From the NCBI GenBank assembly GCA_905182405.1, contig CAJJBQ010000002.1, forward strand, positions 1,598,483 to 1,662,482: 64,000 nt of DNA, in the 5' to 3' direction. The position numbers were made by a program, and so were the translations under genes. The notes beneath the pieces were generated by a model that was given only the letters and a program-made list of their open reading frames with translations, was not told where the DNA came from and ran no database searches. Every line of letters begins with the position of its first letter. Position 1 is the stretch's first letter. Positions 57,004 through 64,000 of the stretch are shown piece by piece. This stretch comes from Akkermansiaceae bacterium (GTDB lineage: Bacteria; Verrucomicrobiota; Verrucomicrobiia; Verrucomicrobiales; Akkermansiaceae).

Positions 57004-58422
57004 ATGATCATCCGACTTTCACTTTTTATTTTAGCTGCTTGCTTACTTGAAGCAGCAGAGCGACCAAATATCCTCTTCTGTATTGCTGACGACTGGGGTG
57101 CGCCTCATGCCTCAATTTACGAAAATGATAATGTCGTTCAAACTCCGGCATTTGACAGAATTGCCCGCGAGGGCGCGCTGTTTCACAACGCCTACGTTTC
57201 TTCACCTTCCTGCACTCCCTGCCGGAACTCCATCATGACTGGACAGTGGCACTGGCGTTTGAAAGATGGCGCAAATCTCTACGGAACCCTCTCACAGGAA
57301 GTTGAAACTTACACAAGACTTCTCAAAAAATCAGGTTATCACACCGGGTCATGGCGCAAATCATTCGGCCCAGGAAAACTCGAAGGAAAATTCCTAGAAG
57401 AACATCCTGCCGGGAAAGTTTATCCCAAAGGCTTTTCTGATTTCCTTGCCAACCGTCCATCAAAGGATACTCCGTTTTGTTTTTGGCTAGGAGCTTCCGA
57501 CCCCCACCGGGGCTACAAAAAAGGTTCTGGAGAGAAATCCGGCATGGACCTTTCTAAAATCAAACTCTTCTCCTTTTTTCCAGATAACAAAGAGGTTCGG
57601 GGCGATGTCGCAGACTACTATTTCGAAGTCCAGCGCTTCGACTCCGATGTCTCCAAAGCCATCGCCCGGCTTGAAGCAATAGGTGAAATGGAAAACACCA
57701 TTATCGTAATCACTGGCGACCATGGAATGCCCTTTCCACGATGCAAATCTAATCTTTACGATTCTGGAACTCGTGTTCCCCTCGCGATCAGATGGGGTCA
57801 GAAAATCAAAAAGGGACTACAATTCAAAGATTTCACCTCCCTGACCGATCTAGGTCCCACTTTTCTTCAAGCCGCAAGCGTGAAGATTCCCGTCGAGATG
57901 ACTGGTAAGAGTCTTCTTCCCGCCTTAACAGGAAATGGGCAACTTCGAAAGTTCATCCTTACAGGTAAAGAGCGGCACGTTCCAAGTCAAGAGGCACCCA
58001 GTATGGAAGGATATCCATCACGATCATACCGAGATCATAAATTCCTCTACATCCATAATTACTCACCAAGCCTCTGGCCAAATGGCACCCCAAACTGGAG
58101 GAAGGCAACGATAAAAAACGCATGGTATGGAGATACCGATAATGGCCCAACCAAGTCGATTATCGTAAACTTAGGACCTGGATCAAAATTCTACCAATGG
58201 AGCTTTTCAAAGCGACCTAGCGAGGAACTCTATAAAGTCAGTAATGACCCAGACCAACTCAACAACCTTGCGAAGGAGATGCCAAAGATTGTTGCAAAAT
58301 ATCGCGAATTACTCCGATCAGAACTGAAAGCTTCAGGAGACCCTCGTCATGGAGGACCAGAATTTAAATTCGCTGTATCCACTTACGGAGGAGGTGCCCC
58401 ACGTTTTCCCGGAGATCGCTAA
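57004..58422 (+). CDS. Secreted sulfatase (formylglycine-dependent)
   Basis: 472 residues with signal peptide ending LEAAE. Metal-binding start NILFCIADDWGAPH; the maturation motif is CTPCR within SPSCTPCRNSIMTGQ (Cys to formylglycine, about residue 75); later GDHGMPFPR and the Lys/His sites. Hydrolyses sulfate esters of polysaccharides in the periplasm or outside. It needs a formylglycine-generating enzyme not in this window. It lies at the right part of the island but has moderate GC. Confidence 0.9.
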   Translation: MIIRLSLFILAACLLEAAERPNILFCIADDWGAPHASIYENDNVVQTPAFDRIAREGALFHNAYVSSPSCTPCRNSIMTGQWHWRLKDGANLYGTLSQEVETYTRLLKKSGYHTGSWRKSFGPGKLEGKFLEEHPAGKVYPKGFSDFLANRPSKDTPFCFWLGASDPHRGYKKGSGEKSGMDLSKIKLFSFFPDNKEVRGDVADYYFEVQRFDSDVSKAIARLEAIGEMENTIIVITGDHGMPFPRCKSNLYDSGTRVPLAIRWGQKIKKGLQFKDFTSLTDLGPTFLQAASVKIPVEMTGKSLLPALTGNGQLRKFILTGKERHVPSQEAPSMEGYPSRSYRDHKFLYIHNYSPSLWPNGTPNWRKATIKNAWYGDTDNGPTKSIIVNLGPGSKFYQWSFSKRPSEELYKVSNDPDQLNNLAKEMPKIVAKYRELLRSELKASGDPRHGGPEFKFAVSTYGGGAPRFPGDR

Positions 58423-58755
58423 CTAATCAGCAGCTCTTTCCGTGGCAGGCTTTTTCGGAGGATCAGGCTTATATTTCGTTACTAAAAATCCACCCAATGC
58501 AGCTAATGCAATTCCTGTATAAAACTGCCAGCGAACCCCACTCATAATTCCTAGCAGTTTTGGGTCGTAACCAAAATCAGTGATGAGGGGCTTAAGGCAG
58601 TCTTGGAAGAAGGTAAGACTGAATAAGTAGCTCGCCCTTAATTACGCGGGCGGTTTCTTTCCTTTAGCGAAATCCGAATCCATCGCTAAAAAAAAACAAT
58701 TCACCACCAGCACCATGATACCTTTCCCTTCATCGTCTTCCTGATCTAAGACTCT
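58423..58755. other. Gap between sulfatase and iron transporter with a possible small gene
   Basis: 333 bp. A minus-strand frame 58423-58545 encodes 40 residues with one transmembrane helix (WQFYTGIALAALGGFLVTKY) and a Pro/Lys tail. The frame stays open about 100 bases further upstream without ATG, so it may be truncated. On the plus strand there is the tail KISDEGLKAVLEEGKTE with no start. Both look like remains. Confidence 0.45.
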
Positions 58756-59760
58756 ATGACTCGTTCCTTTACCTCCATCTTGTTCGCCTTGGGCCTATCC
58801 GCTCATGCTGCCGAAGTCCGCCTTTACTCCGAACGTCACTACGATGCCGACAAAAAAGTCTTCGCCGCCTTCACCGAAAAAACCGGAATCGATGTCAAAG
58901 TCGTGAAAGCGGGGGCCAACGAGCTGATCGCCCGACTCAAGTCGGAAGTGAACGCTCCCCAAGCCGACCTCTACATTACCACCGATGCCGCCAGTCTGAC
59001 CAAAGCGACCAAGGCCGGCCTTCTCACGCCGCTCAAAAGCGAAATCATCAACAAGCAAGTTCCCGCCTCACTTCGAGGAAAAGACGATACCTGGGCCGCC
59101 TTCACAATGCGGGGCCGAGTCATCGTTTATGCCAAGGACCGGGTCAAAGGCAACCTCCCTAAAAGCTACCAGGATCTCGCCTCTCCCGCCTACAAAGGAA
59201 ACATCCTCATCCGTTCCTCAAGCAATAAATACAACCGCTCCCTTCTCGCCTCCCTCATCGCTATCGACGGAAAGGCAAAAGCTACCAAGTGGGCCACCGG
59301 AGTCAAAAAAAACCTCGCCCGTCCTCCCCAGGGAAGTGACCGCGATCAAGTCCGTGCCCTCGCCAAAGGCCTCGGTGACTTCGCGGTGGTCAACACCTAC
59401 TATCTCGGCCTCCTTGAGCAATCATCCAACGAAGAAGACCAAAAAGCCCGCGCCGCCGTCAAGGTCATCTTCCCCACCTCCGGGGATCAAGGAACCCACG
59501 TCAACGTCAGCGGTGGAGGAATTATCAAAGGCGCTGCGAACCAAGAAAACGCGCGAAAATTCCTCGAGTTTCTCGTCTCGGAAGAAGTGCAAAAACTCTA
59601 CCAAAAACTCACCTCCGAATATGCTGTCGTCCCCGGCATCGAGCTTGAACCACTCCAAAAATCTTGGGGAAAAATCTCCCCGGATCGTGACACCATTCAC
59701 GTCATGGGAGAACACGATCAGGAAGCCGTCAAGATCTTCAACTTCGTGGGTTGGAAATAA
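58756..59760 (+). CDS. fbpA: Ferric iron ABC transporter, substrate-binding protein
   Basis: 334 residues, signal peptide ending SAHAAE. Matches the FutA/FbpA group: VRLYSERHYDADK, VYAKDRVKGNLPKSYQDL, and AVVNTYYLG where a Tyr pair can bind Fe3+ (about residue 213). Binds ferric iron in the periplasm. First gene of a three-gene operon with its permease (33 bp later) and ATPase. Confidence 0.9.
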   Translation: MTRSFTSILFALGLSAHAAEVRLYSERHYDADKKVFAAFTEKTGIDVKVVKAGANELIARLKSEVNAPQADLYITTDAASLTKATKAGLLTPLKSEIINKQVPASLRGKDDTWAAFTMRGRVIVYAKDRVKGNLPKSYQDLASPAYKGNILIRSSSNKYNRSLLASLIAIDGKAKATKWATGVKKNLARPPQGSDRDQVRALAKGLGDFAVVNTYYLGLLEQSSNEEDQKARAAVKVIFPTSGDQGTHVNVSGGGIIKGAANQENARKFLEFLVSEEVQKLYQKLTSEYAVVPGIELEPLQKSWGKISPDRDTIHVMGEHDQEAVKIFNFVGWK

Positions 59761-59793
59761 AGCCCCGCCCATCCATCCTCACCCGTCCCTTCG

Positions 59794-61473
59794 TTGGCTC
59801 AAAAAAACAAGCACTCACAACTCTCGGGCGGGTGGGATCTTTCTCTCTGGCAAATTCTCGCGTGGGCCCTCGGCCTCCTCTTGCTTTCGCCCGTCATCGT
59901 CCTCCTCGCCTCCCTCTTCACGCCCCTCACGCCGAATGCCGCCGAAGCCTGGCAGCAACTCCAAGAATACCTTCTTGAGGATGCCATCAAGGAAACCCTA
60001 ATCCTCATCATTGGATCCTGTTCACTCGCTTTCATTCTCGGAGTTCCGGCCGCCTGGTTTGTCGAAAATTTCCACTTCCCCGGTCGCCGTTTCCTCTCAA
60101 TCGCCCTCGTCCTGCCCCTCGCCATCCCGCCCTTCATCGCGGCCTACCTTTCCACCGAGGCTCGCGAAAAATTCATCCCCTTCCTCATCAAGGTTCGGAC
60201 CGAGCAAGGTATCGATACTTATCTCCTCTGGGAAGAATGCCTCAGATATGGCTGCCTCATTCTCCTCTTCGCCTCCGTCCTCTACCCCTACGTTTTTCTG
60301 GCGGGACGCAGCGCCTTTTCCGGTAGTGGCATCATCCTGGGCGAAGCCGGACGAATGCTTGGGCGCTCCCCGTGGATGGTTTTCTGGACCGTCCAATTCC
60401 CCCTCGCCCGCCCCGCGCTCGTCGCCGGACTCTTCCTCGTCGCGATGGAAGTCCTTAACGACTACGGCGCGGTCAAGCACCTCGGCTTCAGCACTCTCAC
60501 CGTGACTCTTTTCGGCACCTGGTTCGGTCTCGATCAAATCGAAACCGCCAAACGCCTTGCCGGGTTCATCCTCGTCACGATCTTTCTTCTTGTCGCGCTG
60601 GAACGCTGGCACCGTGGTAAAGCACGCCTCAACCTTCATCAAGAAGGCCGCCCCATCACCCCCGCTCCACGTGGCCTCTTCGTCACGATCTTCTGCTATC
60701 TCTCCTGCCTGATCCCCATCTCCCTCGGCCTCATCTTCCCAACTTATTCTCTGGTTCACTGGCTCCTCGAAGATGCCACCAAACCCACCGCCGAAAGCTG
60801 GCGGGAGATTTTCCAAGCCGCAAAAAACAGCCTCATCCTCGGCCTCGTCGCGACCGTCACCTGCCTCGTTTCCGCGCTCATCATCATGGGCATCGTGCGC
60901 TACTCGCGCGGAAAACTCCTCCGCTTCCTTTCCCACGTCTCCACCGTCGCGGGCTACGCCAGCCCCGGCACTGTCATCGCCCTAGGCATCATGGGCGTTG
61001 CCGTGACAGCACGCGATTGGTTTCCAGCCGGCACAAGCATCGGCGATTTCTTAATCTCAGGAGGAATACTCTGGCTCATCTTCGCCATCGTCGCACGCTA
61101 CTTCTCAGTCGCGGCCCAGATGGTTCAGCAAGGGCTCGCTCGCCAACCGGAAAACTTCGGCCAAGCCTCCCGCATCCTCGGCGACAGCCCCCTCCAAAGT
61201 TTCCGCAAAATCGCGCTCCCTCTTCTCACCCCCAGCCTCCTCGGCGGAGCTACTCTCGTCTTCGTCGATGTCTGCAAAGAGCTCCCGCTCTGCCTCTTGC
61301 TACGACCCTTCGAATTCGAAACCCTAAGCACCCTCATCTATGGAAAAGTCGATCAAGGGACAATCTACGCCTGCGCCATGCCCTCTCTCTTCCTCATCCT
61401 TCTCTCCATGATTGGACTCATTCTCGTCGAACTCAATGGCTGGCGAAAGCTCCACCACAAATCCGACTCATGA
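59794..61473 (+). CDS. fbpB: Ferric iron ABC transporter, permease
   Basis: 559 residues starting at a TTG (MAQKNKHSQLSGGW after initiation). Two homologous permease halves, six membrane helices each, as in FbpB/CysTW-type proteins. Both contain an EAA-like loop (GEAGRMLGRSPWMVFWTVQFP and ASRILGDSPLQSFRKIALP) for contact with the ATPase. Stop overlaps fbpC by four bases. Confidence 0.92.
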   Translation: MAQKNKHSQLSGGWDLSLWQILAWALGLLLLSPVIVLLASLFTPLTPNAAEAWQQLQEYLLEDAIKETLILIIGSCSLAFILGVPAAWFVENFHFPGRRFLSIALVLPLAIPPFIAAYLSTEAREKFIPFLIKVRTEQGIDTYLLWEECLRYGCLILLFASVLYPYVFLAGRSAFSGSGIILGEAGRMLGRSPWMVFWTVQFPLARPALVAGLFLVAMEVLNDYGAVKHLGFSTLTVTLFGTWFGLDQIETAKRLAGFILVTIFLLVALERWHRGKARLNLHQEGRPITPAPRGLFVTIFCYLSCLIPISLGLIFPTYSLVHWLLEDATKPTAESWREIFQAAKNSLILGLVATVTCLVSALIIMGIVRYSRGKLLRFLSHVSTVAGYASPGTVIALGIMGVAVTARDWFPAGTSIGDFLISGGILWLIFAIVARYFSVAAQMVQQGLARQPENFGQASRILGDSPLQSFRKIALPLLTPSLLGGATLVFVDVCKELPLCLLLRPFEFETLSTLIYGKVDQGTIYACAMPSLFLILLSMIGLILVELNGWRKLHHKSDS

Positions 61474-62450
61474 TCACTCTCGCAAATTCTCTCACCGTCG
61501 AAAAGGTCTCACTGACCTATCCCCGCTCACAATTCCCCTCGGTTTCAGAAATCTCATTCAATCTCGCTCCCTCCCAAATTCTCAGCATCGTCGGAAAAAG
61601 CGGCAGCGGAAAATCTAGCCTCCTCCGCGCCATCAGCGGGCTCGAACGACCTCAGGAAGGACGAATTACCTTGGGCGAAACTCTCCTCAGCGGCCCCGGA
61701 AAATTCTTAAGACCAGACCAGCGCAAGATCGGACTCGTCTCCCAAAGCGGCGATCTTTTCCCCCACCTCACCATCGCTCAAAACGTCACCTACGGACTCA
61801 AAAAATGGCGACGTTCCGCTAAAAAAAAACGCTGCCTCAATCTCCTCGAAGCCGTCGGCCTCACCGGCCTCGAAAAACGATACCCCCACCAACTCTCCGG
61901 CGGAGAAGCCCAACGAGTCGCCCTGATCCGCGCCCTCGCCCCCCGCCCCGCCTTGCTCCTGATGGATGAGCCGTTCAGCAATCTCGACACCATGCTCCGG
62001 GAACACTTGCGCCGCATCACCGTTGAAGTGCTTCGCAAGGAACAAACCACCGTCCTCTTCGTCACCCACCATCCCTACGACGCCCTCGCAGTCGGCGATC
62101 AGGTCGCGGTCATGCACCACGCAAAGATCATCCAATACGCCTCGGCCCGTACCATCTGGGAGAATCCCGCTTCTGCCGAAGTGGCCGCCCTCTTTGGCAG
62201 CATCAATGAGATTCAAAACTCCGAAGGAAAGAGTGGTCCCCCGGATTGGCTTCGCTCCGACCAAATCACCTTGGGAAGCGAGTCCCCGGAGTGCCTCGCC
62301 AAAGGAAAAATCACAGCCATCGAATTTCTCGGCTCCTTCCAACAAATCTTCGTCCAACCGGATGACCAATCGCAGGAGATCAAAATCAAAGTCCCGGCCA
62401 GCCAATCATATAACTTGGGAGAACGCGTTGGAGTACGACGAAACCCGTAG
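61470..62450 (+). CDS. fbpC: Ferric iron ABC transporter, ATP-binding protein
   Basis: 326 residues from ATG 61470, overlapping the permease stop. Longer upstream frames are not used. Walker A GKSGSGKS, signature LSGGEAQRVALIR, Walker B LLLMDEPFSNLD, switch His in FVTHHPYDA. The C-terminal 90 residues form an OB-like regulatory domain (TLGSESPECLAKGKITAIEF). Powers iron uptake with FbpA and FbpB. Confidence 0.93.
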   Translation: MITLANSLTVEKVSLTYPRSQFPSVSEISFNLAPSQILSIVGKSGSGKSSLLRAISGLERPQEGRITLGETLLSGPGKFLRPDQRKIGLVSQSGDLFPHLTIAQNVTYGLKKWRRSAKKKRCLNLLEAVGLTGLEKRYPHQLSGGEAQRVALIRALAPRPALLLMDEPFSNLDTMLREHLRRITVEVLRKEQTTVLFVTHHPYDALAVGDQVAVMHHAKIIQYASARTIWENPASAEVAALFGSINEIQNSEGKSGPPDWLRSDQITLGSESPECLAKGKITAIEFLGSFQQIFVQPDDQSQEIKIKVPASQSYNLGERVGVRRNP

Positions 62451-62542
62451 TTAGGGTGTTTTTACCTTTTTCGCAAATCAAAGCCACTCATTGTCAACCG
62501 AACGACAGCACCGTCTTAGAATTTCCGCCATCGTCCGAAGCG

Positions 62543-63265
62543 ATGAATCAATACCAACTGCCATTCGCCGTCGCTCTCATTTCCTTCTCCGCTCCGATGC
62601 AAGCGGTGACCGTCCTCGCCCCGAGCGAGGATATCATGACCTCATCATTTTTTCAGGGAACCGACCTTGTCAGGGGATACAGTGGAGATAACCGGGGGAC
62701 TCTTCGTGTCAGCACTGATAATCCTTTCAGTGTTGGTAATGCCGAAACCATCTACATGTCCTTCGGCTTCGACCCTGCGAACTACACCGGGCCTGTTGCA
62801 AGTGCCGTTCTCTCCGTGACCTCGGTTTCCGGAGGTTTTAATGCGGATGCTAGTGCCGCCACTCCCTTCCTCGTTTCGGCCCATGCCGTGAATGCCGACC
62901 CTTTCAGCTCCATCACCGACGATACCAACGCGACCGGATCCATCGCCTGGAATGCCTTTCTTAATAACAATATCCTTGCAGCAGTCGATTCCACTTCAAT
63001 CGACGACGTCGGCGTCTTCCAGTTCGACGTCACCCCCCTCATCAACGATTGGATCGCAGGAACAAACACCCAATTCAGCATCGCGCTAACCGGAAAAAAT
63101 GACATCGGCGGAAACGAATTCCTCCACGGATTTTCCAACAACACCGAAGTTCCCGGAGCCACCTTCCTCACCATCAATCCCGTTCCCGAGCCATCGACCG
63201 CGCTCATCTCCATACTAGGAATCACCCTTGGCCTTGGCAACCGTTGCAGAAAAGCACATTTATAA
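62543..63265 (+). CDS. PEP-CTERM sorted secreted protein
   Basis: 240 residues from ATG 62543, signal peptide ending MQAVT. A beta-rich body (about 25-210, with VTPLINDWIAGTNTQFSIAL, the style of DNRLRE-type stalk modules) is followed by the PEP-CTERM signal: VPEPST, hydrophobic TALISILGITLGLG and a basic end NRCRKAHL. It should be processed by exosortase and carried to the cell surface or matrix. Confidence 0.85.
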   Translation: MNQYQLPFAVALISFSAPMQAVTVLAPSEDIMTSSFFQGTDLVRGYSGDNRGTLRVSTDNPFSVGNAETIYMSFGFDPANYTGPVASAVLSVTSVSGGFNADASAATPFLVSAHAVNADPFSSITDDTNATGSIAWNAFLNNNILAAVDSTSIDDVGVFQFDVTPLINDWIAGTNTQFSIALTGKNDIGGNEFLHGFSNNTEVPGATFLTINPVPEPSTALISILGITLGLGNRCRKAHL

Positions 63266-63594
63266 ACCAACAGTCCCATGCACCGACTCAATACCTCGCT
63301 TCCGTCCTTTTGGAGCAACGTGTCCTTTCTTTCACAGTGTGAACTGACTTTGGAAGCACCCACCAGTGCTATCCAAACCTCCATCGATTTCTCCTCGGCT
63401 CATCTCATTGATGACATCCTCACCATTCCCGGAGCCGGACTCTCTTTGAAAAGTTCGTCTTTTCTCGAAGTCTACGCTACGAGCCCGTCACCTGCCCTCC
63501 CGCCAAAAGCAAACTCCTAACAGTTAAAAGGATTTTGATTCTTGCCCTGAAAGGGAATTCGTCGATGCTATCAAAACCACTGATTTAAAAATTT
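63266..63594. other. Gap with partial repeat before the last gene
   Basis: 329 bp. It contains a 30-bp partial copy (63495-63524, 28 matches) of the 77-bp island repeat. An 80-codon plus frame 63278-63520 shows no family features and ends in the repeat. No other gene supported. Confidence 0.5.
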
Positions 63595-64000
63595 ATGATG
63601 AAGCCTCACATTCCATGCACCCTCGCCCTGATCATGTTTTCAACTCAAGCCGATATCTTGGCAGAGCTTAACATTGATTTTAACTCAACGACCCAAGACG
63701 GAGGCCCGAATCCCGTGGGCGGGAAATATAGCAACTATGACGCAGGTCACGAGGTGGCGGTCGATTTCGTAACGCAAAGTTATGACGCCTTCGGAACTTC
63801 GGTTTCAGTGACTCCGAGTTGGCCAGACACTACCGACAACAGGGCTCAGCAAATGATTGATCGGGGGGGTGGCAACGACGCCAATTGGACCGGAACGGAT
63901 CTAGAGCTTGTAACTGATTTTCTGGGAATAGACACCCGGACAGGCAATGGCGGAAATGGCAACTATGATGGCAAAGTCGGGACAGCCACCACGATGCTTC
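63595..64000 (+). CDS. Secreted protein, 3' end outside the window
   Basis: At least 135 residues, incomplete. MMKPHIPCTLALIMFS then TQADILA is a signal peptide, with initiation at either Met. The mature start ELNIDFNSTTQDGGPNPVGG and NYDAGHEVAVDFVTQSY is Asn/Gly-rich, as in lectin-like or PEP-CTERM exoproteins. It follows the partial repeat by 70 bp. Confidence 0.65.
   Translation, partial: MMKPHIPCTLALIMFSTQADILAELNIDFNSTTQDGGPNPVGGKYSNYDAGHEVAVDFVTQSYDAFGTSVSVTPSWPDTTDNRAQQMIDRGGGNDANWTGTDLELVTDFLGIDTRTGNGGNGNYDGKVGTATTML

Noticed and set aside
59129..60936. Overlapping frames of 280-290 codons across the iron transporter genes
   Set aside because: Ser/Pro-rich or Glu/Asp-rich shadows of fbpA and fbpB with no motifs.
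54027..63524. Island repeats as integron attC sites
   Set aside because: The CCTAACAGTT-like ends faintly recall core sites, but the copies lack paired inverse core sites and folded attC structure, and no integron integrase is present.

Overview
This window looks like a chromosomal segment of a marine Verrucomicrobiota bacterium, probably Verrucomicrobiales. The support is indirect: a PEP-CTERM protein, a DUF1080-type secreted protein beside a multihaem cytochrome c, a formylglycine sulfatase, an SASA-type acetylesterase, lamin-tail-domain secreted proteins, and a backbone of moderately high GC with strong C/G third-position bias. No rRNA or CRISPR array is present. Three tRNA genes (Ser-CGA, Leu-UAG, Val-GAC) and the RNase P RNA gene lie in the right half.

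Layout. 1-17 kb: a lipoprotein protease, a small metal-binding lipoprotein, fructose-bisphosphate aldolase, thymidine phosphorylase, an SASA esterase, an insertion sequence relic, a large lamin-tail protein, a TPR protein, recO, prfB with its programmed frameshift, a lactonase, NAD kinase and a MoeB/ThiF-rhodanese fusion. 17-29 kb: one long nitrogen-acquisition operon, outer membrane protein - urtABCDE - ureABCEFGD - a 57-residue membrane protein, with a sigma-54-like promoter in front and a strong terminator hairpin between urtA and urtB. It should import urea, hydrolyse it and assemble the nickel enzyme. 29-37 kb: rplQ-rpoA, a small AP2-like protein and photolyase, an active protease paired with a pseudoprotease, two TPM-like proteins, rpsP. 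37-52 kb: tRNAs, rnpB, DUF1080 protein and cytochrome, L,D-transpeptidase, phosphoglycolate phosphatase, a LOG-like protein, hpt and a two-domain redoxin, with several decayed genes between them. 52-58.5 kb: an island beginning just after tRNA-Val. It holds AT-rich genes of Bacteroidetes character, an intact IS3-family element, two near-identical 77-bp repeats and truncated genes. 58.7-64 kb: a ferric-iron ABC transporter operon, a PEP-CTERM protein and an incomplete secreted protein.

The strongest unusual signal is two separate genes in which an in-frame TGA replaces a conserved functional cysteine and is followed at bacterial-SECIS distance by a perfect hairpin: the heavy-metal-binding lipoprotein (TGA at 1923) and the MoeB/ThiF-rhodanese enzyme (TGA at 16501). 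Both read on in frame into well-conserved sequence. They are very probably selenoproteins that a standard gene caller would split or truncate. A truncated selD (selenophosphate synthetase) copy also lies in the island, so selenium metabolism has a history in this genome. selA, selB and selC are not in the window.
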